Assembly (NCBI RefSeq): GCF_000003605.2
Contig: NW_003152759.1
Span: forward strand, 48,846-69,264
Source: Saccoglossus kowalevskii
Lineage: Eukaryota > Hemichordata > Enteropneusta > Harrimaniidae
Reading direction: 5' to 3'
DNA: 20,419 nt
Shown: positions 7,850-18,500 of the stretch, in pieces
Layout of the letters: the number at the start of each line of letters is the position of its first letter
Position numbering within the stretch: the first letter of the stretch is position 1
The notes under the pieces: generated by a model
Told to the model about the DNA's origin: nothing
Databases searched by the model: none
What the model saw: the letters and a program-made list of their open reading frames with translations, nothing else
Made by a program: the position numbers and the translations under genes

Positions 7850-9341
7850 TACTCTTGGACAATACAAGGAAATTGACTATAAAAAAGTTGGGAAAATGAT
7901 GGTTGTATTTTAGTGGATAGTAACCATTTTGTCAATATTATAACATTATTGGCTGGTGACATAGGCTGAATTGTTTCAAAAATCTATGTTTTAAAAAATG
8001 TAAAAAATGCAATTACCCCTTAACATTGTGTTCTATGGGATTGTTCTAAAAATTTTGATTTTTGAATAATATTAAAACAAGTTTCCCAAAATATGTGACT
8101 GCAACACACAAAAGAATGCTATTTCATGGTGCTATGCGACAATACAAATGTAGCTCCATGAGTTTACATAATAAACCATTAAACATTGCAATTTTATTAT
8201 CTAATATCAGCTTGTATGTTACTGATCGGATTTATAAACTAGAAAAGAATTTTATTTTTTAATCTGTAAACTTTTCATGTTTATTGGTTACCGGTAATAG
8301 GTGATTTTTTGTTTACTGTGAGATCTCATGTATGGCGTGAAAAGCATGGACTAAGCGTTTTCCACAAAAATCTATTTGATTTTGAACTTTAATTTTTTTT
8401 TATAACTCTTAAAATTATGCTGATCTTTGAGAGGGGAATATTGCGTTGAGAATCCTTCATCAAAATCGACCATCATCAAATGTGTATGGCACATTATTAA
8501 GAAATGTTTGTTGAATCCCATGCGATGTTTGTTGTCACGACAACGCTATGACCTTTGTTTTTCCTCTTTATATGTTAAATTTCTTTCAACAAAGGATATT
8601 GCAGTGAATGAAAAATGGTCCATTTTGCCTTTCTGCGTGATTTGTTTTTGTTTCTATAATTTGGTAGTAAAGATCTTACCAAATATGTCCGTATTTTACT
8701 TTTATTTTGATGTTATTAAAAATGTTTATTATTTCAACAATAATTACATCCCACTCATACTATTGAGTGACATAACATTACCTGCCGTGGTTAGCTTCTA
8801 AAGCCTGATTATTGGTTATGAGCTTGAGCCGAAAGAACAACTAATGTTTTATCAAGTACTCATGAGCCACCTGGTGCCCTACCTGTCAGTAGAGAGCACT
8901 GGCTTCCAGTACTACAGCTATAACAAATGTACAGCCAGATAGAGATAGGTAAACCTTATTGTGTTGGAATTGACAAACAACATGTAATTGCATTTCTTAG
9001 CCCCTGCGATTTCAAAGTTGAAAATGAATGGTCAGATCCAGATGGCTGCCATTTTGCTCAGATAATAAAATGAATAAATGTGCTATATTACCGGTATGTG
9101 TGACAAAAAATGACCCTAATCAGTCGGGGCATGTCGGTGATATAGCTCAGATCGAGGGATTTTCATGAATGTTTATAGCACATTAGGCCATCTCATCTGA
9201 TATGTATCCTAAAATGGAATTTTAATGTTATCATTCTAGGAATATCTGGTGGAGACTGACACTTGCTTGGAGGTCAAATAATAATTCCTAGTTTTTGAAC
9301 TTCTTTCAGCTTGAAGCACCACAGTCTTTTATAAATATCTT
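7850..9341. other. Spacer between convergent GATB and VPS36
   Basis: AT-rich and without a supported gene. The longest open frame (+, about 8427-8801) begins at a non-ATG codon and has no recognisable motif or codon structure. A block at 9000-9065 has a GATGGCTGCCATTTT segment like other dispersed-repeat pieces in the window. I see nothing else I can support. Confidence 0.5.
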
Positions 9342-9347
9342 TTTATT
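9342..9347 (-). terminator. Candidate VPS36 polyadenylation signal AATAAA
   Basis: TTTATT on + reads AATAAA on -, about 118 bases after the VPS36 stop. It is the first canonical signal downstream of the gene and gives a plausible short 3' UTR. Confidence 0.55.
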
Positions 9348-9464
9348 CTGAACTTTACAGAATAATTCAAATCTGTAACAGTCACAAATCATAAGAGTAT
9401 ACATTCTATTCATATTGGGACGGGAGACGTTTTAGTTGGATCCTTCACTGTAACACCAAAATGA

Positions 9465-9564
9465 TTATCCAACAGATTGTGTTTTAAATAAATTTGGGAA
9501 GAATCTTATTCCTTCTACTGATTCATCACGACAAGCTCTTCCCTTCTCTTCTGCAGCCAAAAGT
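9465..9564 (-). CDS. VPS36: VPS36 exon 14 (residues 348-380 and stop)
   Basis: It completes an Arg codon, then [19 protein letters not shown] and [13 protein letters not shown] before TAA at 9465-9467. The C-terminal CRD.SVEG..F.PNLF motif is diagnostic. Acceptor ttttttcag. Confidence 0.95.
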
Positions 9565-12500
9565 CTGAAAAAAAGTAGAAAAACAATTAATTTAGAAGAA
9601 ATTGGAAGTCAAGAGAAGATCAAGTCCCCAATATTCCTAACAGGAAGCACTACAAAATGTCTGTATTTTGTTGAGTGAGTGGTTCCATCAAAGAAATGAA
9701 CATGTCATTGTCATAGTCCTTGATCAGTTTTAGTGACTAAGAACTATAATCAAAGCGAGGGAGTCGTCACCTGCGTATGCGTCAGATGTCCATAGCTTGT
9801 CATTGTTTAAAACAAGCATTTACCCATGTGCCTTCGCGTTTTTAATATGCATTGTTACCGTCCCTTGAGAGTCTATTCTCGCACAGGTGACAATCCCTTC
9901 GCTTTAAATGTTGGGAGAGTAAATACAACTGTCAAGTATGTCAGAGAAATGGTAATAAGTTTGAATAAAATCAGCCAAGACGTATACAAGACCATTATTT
10001 CTTAATAAAATCAACATGGCCGTCAGACAAACCACAAAATAAACTGATGTGTATAAAGTAGTCAAAGTTTAAACAAGAAAATCATCAGAGATAGCAGATC
10101 TCTAGGCATCTATTTTACAAGCACTGGTTGAAAGCCTGTATTTCCAATAGTATTTATGCATTTTTAATGGAGTCACATGACCATATATGGTCATTAAATA
10201 TGTTGATCTGATTTAATATGCAATGTTTTCAATGAAGCACTGGTTGAACATCTATAACTCCAATAGCGTTAAATTTATGCATTTTTAATAAGGTCATCCA
10301 AATTCAATAATAACTTAAGCAGAATTACAACCCATTATGTCATGGTTTTGTACCACATTTAAAGGGTGGTGGTTGTTGCGCTGCGTCATGTGCAATATAG
10401 GACTCATAGCGACGTATACAAAGCTTGTAAAATACATTGTTTTATTTACATGAAATTAGAACACGCACTGGGCGACGACCCCCCCACCCTTTAACCCTTA
10501 TCTTGTCTTCCAAAACCAAAACCCGAACTATTAAAATACTGACATGACAATATTATCTGATACATTACCTTCCTTTTGCTAATAAAACTGATATGCCAAT
10601 AATATGTGATAATTCATCAGCTGAAAGACATCCCTTACTTGATAACTAAAAAAACAAAAACAGAAACATTGATTTCAAAGTTAGTTGTGACGTTTTTGGA
10701 ACTACTTTATTGTATGCGTCAGAATACATACTTCTGTAATGGTGTTATATGTCACCTGATCACCTGAGTGGATTGATATTTAGAGAGTGGTGCCGTTGGG
10801 GTAACTGAAAATGGCGGAATAAACAAGTTAAATTTGAAAGCTTTCTGGTTTCTTTGATGTTCTGTGTGTTCCTGAGTCAACACATCTCAGTTGTGCTATT
10901 CTAGTGGCATGGTATTGGGGACTATGATAAAAACAAGCAACCTCTGGGCTGAGATAGCTTCGCTGTTAGCAATGCACATTTCAATTAAAAAACTGAAGAT
11001 ATCATTAGAAAATGAACAAATATGAGAGAGGTCTATTTGTAGTACCGACAAGAATTCAAAAATATCACTTTTTTCCAAAAATGACAAATATTCATCAAAA
11101 TCAGAGAATTGAAGATATCATCACGAAATGAACAAATCTAAGTGAGGTCTACCCAAGGTACATATACACTAAGTATCAAAGCAATAAAAATTGTAGTTTT
11201 CAAGAAGAAAGTTGACATGGACGACGGACAATCACTTATATGATAAGCTGCACTCGACAAAGTTGAAAGCGAAGCCAATAAAACTGCTGTGTCTCTAACA
11301 TGGTACGCAGACTATGTTCTATGGATGACTGTTACGTGATTGGCTGATAATTATAGCATGATATATTAATTAGAAAAATCTAAGCAGTAAATTCAGACTA
11401 ATTTAAAGGCGCCTACTGCATAGTTTGGTTATCAGCCTTAAGTGCTTCCAAAATAACATGGATCTAAAAAGGAAATGTCCATTAATAATTGATTATGTAA
11501 CAGCGACCAGACACTACTCACCAGCTCTACAGTCTGGTTTATTGCTTGTTCTTCTGCATGGGACACCAGTTCTAAAACTTTGACTCCACTTGCAAATATT
11601 CTGAGCCTATAAGGAAAAGGGAACAGCAATACTTTAAACTATGAAAGCTAGAATTCAGTGATGAGTGACTCTTCATGTCTTGAGAATGAACTAAAGGAGT
11701 GGTTTTATTAGGGGAGGGAGGGAGGTATGTTTGTGATGGTCAAATGACAATGTTGCAATTATTTTAGTAATGGGAATGTTGTTTTAATGTTGCCATACGA
11801 GTGCATAGACAGAATTGGTGGTGTCATGTGACCTAATTAATATGCATAAATGTGATTATTGGCAAACTATCATATATGTATTTAGAGATATGCAACCAGA
11901 TGTATTAAGGGTTGGGTTGAGTTGGGTATTATATCCATAGCAACCACCAAGTAAAATGTTTTTGATGAACATAAAAATAGTTGACACTGGATTGAGGATA
12001 ACATAGTACATAGCAACCATGATCTCACCTGTACACAACCATAACAAAATCCAATACATAAGTTCCACAAGTTCATTACCAATAGAGCTCATACTCAGAA
12101 TATACATTCATTTTGTAAACGACTTTGTAGTAGTGGGTCATCACGGCAGTATAGAAGACATGTATTGAGTATACCTATCAACCATGATCCCACAAATTTA
12201 TATGTTCTATAACAATAGCTTATACATGGCGAAATTTCCATTCATTTTGTTGACAACATTATGAATATCCTTAGTACCACCATCACACCAATCAGTTCAA
12301 CAGCATATATTTCTATTTATTGCAACTTATTCAGAAACTTACATGTACACTCTAATCAAATTTGCATTGTTCACTTAGCAAGCCGATAATTTGTTGTCAA
12401 TGTTGCCATATACCACACAATACATGATGAGCATCTTACCTTAATGGCAATCCCAGAATTTCAAATTGTTTACAGGCTTCGACAAGGTCATCCGGTGACA

Positions 12501-15500
12501 ATAACTAAGAGACAACGTATGATATATAGAAAATATATTATGTATCAACTCCAGGTAAAAAACAAATAGTATGCATAAAGCATGCACACTTCTATTACCA
12601 CCTCTGTCATCAAAACTATGGCAGACCTCTCGGTTTGGAGTCTAGAAGTTCACAGGGATCAGCAAGGGCTATTTTCGTAAGCTGTAATCAATTGTTTTTA
12701 TTTTCGTAATAATGTAATTTCCTCACTTGCAATGTTTACTTATATACCCACACTTTAAATACCTCAAAAGTAAATAAATTGTATCATTATAAAAACGTAA
12801 TACATGTGACACTATTAAAGTGAGGAAGCTCATTATAGATGCATTACATCATGCATTTTGTCTATGATGTATAACATTCTTACCTCCATACCCCTTGCTC
12901 TATTAACTCTACAGTACACATCTGTTAATGCCATTATACCACCATTATCCTGTAAATAACAGTAAAAATCAAGTGGGAATATATTCAAAATTTCGCTCCC
13001 CAGGAACACACTGTATCTGAGTTTTATCCAAGTTTTACAACCCATCCCGACCAGTCACAATCCCGGTCATTGAAGCCAATATGATCTGAGCCATGGACAG
13101 TACCATTAATTTTGAACCCAACCTGTCCTGCCAACACTCTGGTCTCACTGCCTTCATTTCCAACCTATCTTAATTTACATGATCAACACTTAGACACCTG
13201 GTGCTTTTGTACACCAACCCATATCACTACAATGTCAAAATCCTGGTCCTATGAGCATTGTTCTTCAACAACCCAGTGACACTGACATGACACTACCCTG
13301 AACCCAAGAGCCCTAATGTTGTTCAAACTAACCCAAACAAAACACACCGAGTTCCTTTGTTGATACTGGTAACCTGTTACAATCATGCACCAAAAATACA
13401 GTATAGCCTGAAGTGTACCTTCCAAGTATTTGCTGTAGTTACTTATTCAGGCAAATTTTACAAACTGCAAATTACATTGATTTTCAAAGCAAGCTAAGCT
13501 AACATTAAATCTAAATGTTAACTAGATGTTAACACTCCTACTGAATTGTATCTTGTGTGAAATATTTAACTATGAAATAAAGTTTACTGATTCTAGACTC
13601 CACTTATTTGTTTGGACACCTGTGTTGCCATTGGAAACAATCACCTAACAATTCAGGTTATAATGTGCTATACATGGTCAGTGTCAGTGTACTACTGTAA
13701 AGTAATTTATTTGCACTTGGAATTTATCTTAAGGATGAATCAGTGAAAATAAAATTCAGTGAAAATACCTTTTTTCCATATTTTACATTCAACTCATCAA
13801 AAATCAGTGAAAATAAACTTTATACAAAACAGCAAAAATGTCTTTACAGCAAAAATTAATTTTAGCTAAAATAAAGTATTATACAGTATACATTTGTAGA
13901 ATACATGATGTGATCACCTCTAATATTTATATCATGAATAATATAGGATGTGACTTACTTTGATGGGAGTTTCTAAAATAGTGGCCAACTGCTTAGCTAA
14001 TTCTTTATGATACTTAGTCCCAGATCCATGTGTTTCCCGCGTCACAGGATTAGTTATACCAAGACTTAACAGGTAAGCTTTGAATTTAACAGTCTGAAAA
14101 ACAACAATAAAACACAAATTAAAAAAAAGGTAGTTTTAAATTTGCCCTTCACTTGACACAGGACTGACCTTGAAAATTTGCTGCAGCAATCTACCATGTA
14201 TGATGATCATTTAAAGTTTGATTAAAATCAGCCTGTGCATTTCAGAGAAGTAGTTGTACAATCACTTTATACTCACTCATACAGATGTGGGTAAATTCCC
14301 AAACATCGCCCAAAACAGGATAGAATCAAAAGTTTATTTACATAACCACCTTTTTACTCACACATACAGACTATAGGATTGTTTTGAACTCATGTGGTGC
14401 CAGTAATGAGAAAAAACATATCCCTAGATAATGTACAACACAAATCATCTAGTTGAACAGTTCTACTCATTTACTCACTTTTACTAAGTACTAAACTCAA
14501 CCATCACAAGAAGTAAACAACAAATTTATAATACCTCATCCTCTGTAATGTCTCCCTTCTTCTCTTTAATTTTTGTTGCTATATTTTTGGACAAATCAAC
14601 CATTTGTTTTGCCTAAAAAGACAAAAAAAGTCCAATGTAGATCCACTGACAGATCATTACATGCAGTTATTTTTTTTTTGCACATCACCAAAAAGTGGAG
14701 AATATTTTGCAAGATAGCATTTAAAGCGGGAGTGTCGTCACCTGCGCACACGCAGGAATTGAGTCGCAAGTGACGATAACAACACACGCAAAAAAACAAT
14801 GACATGCTGTGGTCATCTGACGCATGCGCAGGTGACGACTCCCCCGCTTTAAGCTATTACATTACTCACCTGATGCATTAATTTATTCAAATCTTGAAAA
14901 GCCTGGATAAAGAACAGAAGTAAAAACAGACTGGTGATATATGCAAATTAGAATAATGTTAATATATATCACTAGGGACAACAAAATTCATTTTGAGGCA
15001 ATAAGTTGCCATATTTGGTTTTCCCATGACATACATGTAAGTAGTTGTCAATTGCAATTCCTGCTGATAAACGTTATGAAAATTTACCATTGAGATGTTC
15101 TGGTCAGTTTCTTTCCTTTTCTCCTCCAGCTTTCTTTCAATTCCTACAATCCCTGCATGAACTTTTTTCATCTGAAATCAAAACAAAGTACATGCTTAGT
15201 TTGACACTGAAAAAGAATATCACTACCTTACTTCAAGTACAACTGGAAGTTACACTCCAACTTTGTATTACTTGCAGAAAATCTGCCACTTGATTTCTTT
15301 CTTACATGTAGATCCTTAGATGTTTACTGGGGTCAGTGGGAGGTCTCAAAGTGGCAAGGCAACTTTAAATTATGATGTAATTATGTGATTTCTTCTCTTA
15401 CATGAGAGTAATAAGTGTAGACAAAACAAGTTCTTCTCAATGACATAGTCCCTGTTGGGTGAACTGAAATTTGAGGTAAAAACACAAGGATGTCGAGGGA

Positions 15501-18500
15501 ATTTCATGAAACAAAAAAATAAATTGGCATAAATTTGAAATTTAAAATGGCTGCCAAATAGTTAAATTTCATCAAAACCCCCAAATAACTGAAGAGAATA
15601 TGCAAACCATTATGTCTTTCCCTTATGTCATATTTAATTCCAATCAGAAAAAATGTATCTGAAAAATACTACTTATTTATATTCTTACTTTCAATGGTTG
15701 ACTTGATTGATGCTCCCATAGTCGTCTTGACAACTGTTCTGATAAACATCTGTAAAACTAAATAACAGGACTCAACATACAATGAATAACAAGGCGAGGC
15801 ACAACTATACTTGTGTCCTAACCTAGAGTACGCACAACTGCTACATTGAAACAAAGTGAGACTTCCGCTTCCATACGCACAACTACCATGATTGATTTAC
15901 ATACATCACATTGACATATATTCACTACAAGAATTGTTTTATGATTTGATGATTGATTTGGAAAATTCAATAATTTTTTCAAAACTAAAGCAGTCTACAG
16001 TAATAATAATTACCGTAAAATCTGTATTAGAAGCCGCATCTCTAATAGAAGTCGCACCCATTCTTTTTGAACAATTGAGAACCAAAAATTCATCATTTCT
16101 CATATGTGTAGATGCTCTAATAGAAGCCGCATCCCCTCTGTTGCATTGTACCATTTCAATAGAAGTCGCGGCTTCTAATACAGATTTTACAGTAATTTGT
16201 ATTCCGCCACCAATATTAAAGATATACCATAGACTCTAATCCACAATTATGTTTTGTACGGAATATGGAAATGTACTGATTACTTACCTCTGTCTGCCCT
16301 CCTTCTTTAAATGAAATTCTAATATACGGATACTGACTATGTACAACTGGGCCTGCAGGTTTACTGGCTTCAGCAGGATGCAAGAATAAAACAATTTTGG
16401 GACTGTACAATGGAAAAAACATAGTTATATTATTAGATACATAAATTAGATGCGCACATAAGCCAAAAATTCTATTAATTATTCTGCATGCGACCATAGA
16501 TAAACCTCTGGTATCGGTATTTACTTAAGTGCATGCGCTACTAGTACTACAGCCAATAAAGTATTGCAATAGGCTGTAATTACATTTAAAGAATAAACCT
16601 TCGTCTTGCATGGTATTTATTCCAAGAGATTACGCAAGCAAATTATCATATACCAGCACACTGAACTTGCGTGAATCAACAAATATTTGAACTTGCCTTT
16701 TAGTGAAGCTTGATTTTTGTTCTTCAGTGAAAACAATACTTCTCAAATTCAGACAAAGTGAGCAATTCTGTGGAGGATAGACTTCAAGGCTTAAATGCAT
16801 TTGTACAAAGTGTTCATGCCAGCAGCAAGGCAGTCAAGATGAATAAATTAATTGTAATTCATTTCACTTTCTCGGTTTTCATCAGTTATATTCATACAAT
16901 ACACTCATATTAAGCATGTAACTACAATGCACACTTTCACAACACACTGCCTTAGAAGAAGAATTGCCAGAATCACTGACCTTAAAAAGTACAAAACATG
17001 TTGGTGCAAAATTAATAAGCTATAGGGTGTTATTATGAACAATCAACCAAACACTGAAACCAAAACAAACCCTACATCGAAGTCTCATACATTGTTCTCA
17101 CAACTGTGCTGCAAACTTAAGAGGGTGGGGGGTTCGTTGTGCGTGTAAAATTGAATCGTGTAACTTACACAAATTGTATTTATAACATGGGACCCATTGT
17201 TTCAACCACAGCCCTAACTCACACAGCGCAATCACATCTACAACTTGATTATATATACATAACACATGCACTAACTGAAGTATACATTTGTTACCAATAT
17301 CTACTTACTGGTCTTACTGCATCTTGCCAAAGAATTCTGTAAGAGGTTAGTTGTATGTTACCTCGTTCAAATTGAGTCTGTATAACAACAGCAAAAATAA
17401 TTAGACGCATAATAACAACGACAGATTTTTACAACAACATCCAGATTGGGCAATTTAATGGTCAGATAGGGAAATAGTTTAAAACATGCATTCAACTCTC
17501 TTTAATATCAAATTAACACCACAACAGCATAGTTACCAGTAGTATATTCTTCTTTATAGCACAATTCACATTATTTAATATTACTGAGAAGTTGATAATC
17601 CTTAGCTAAGTTCTGAACAAAAGTGCTACCCTGTGATACTTTTAGAATAATAATAACTTTATTGTATTTTTAAAAATACACAATTTTCTATCAGTACAGT
17701 TGTATATGGCAATAAAAAAAAAAACAATGAAATAAAAAATAAAATTATTTGTGGATAAGATTACATATCATGTTTTTTTTATTTCTAACTTAGAAGACAT
17801 TGTGTATAAATTCTCCTACAGATTTGATAATATTTTTATCTGTGCTTTGCAATAAATGAATGAACTTTTTCAAAGTGATATTTATTTGGAACATTTCATG
17901 AAAAAGTGTAGTTCATCTTCTATTTCTTGGAGTATTGAACACAAATTCTATTTTCTAATGGTTTTTTTGAATGAGTTTCCTTGTTACAATAGCTAGGTTA
18001 TGGTTGCTTGGCTACTGAAATTCTTCATTTTTGATTCAGAATAGTTAAATATTCTTCAAAATAGTATTTTGTTTCCAATGTAACATATGTCCTCAGTTTA
18101 GTTTTTTCTTTCACTATTTTTTGGCTGCATGATTAATATATTTTTGTTTGATAGTGTTATTAATTATTTTCTTAATGTGCTGTTGTGTAACTTAATTTTG
18201 TGATTTTGTTGATATACCTGAGTCAGTTAATATATCATTCATACAAGATTCCCATTGTAATTTGGACAGAGACTGTTCCAGAAATGCTTGTTTTGTATTC
18301 TTATTTAGTGCTAGATCTTTAACACGAATCCAGTATTTCATCATGGTGCAAATAAGTTAACATCATTACAACCTACCAACCCCCCCCCCCCCAGGGTTGT
18401 AAATGGGTCATCCCAAACTAGCAAACTAGTAAATATTTTCTAAAACGGTATACGCGGACTGTTGGACATTTAATTCATCGACGTACCTTTTCTTCGCCAT

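Noticed and set aside
8427-8801. 124-codon open frame on + in the GATB-VPS36 spacer
   Set aside because: It starts at a non-ATG codon, is Phe/Tyr/Ile/Asn-rich as expected of AT-rich non-coding DNA, and has no recognisable domain or splice context.
15892-16239. 115-codon open frame on + across VPS36 intron 4
   Set aside because: Most of it is translated MITE family A sequence, whose repeated motif gives the repetitive peptide.
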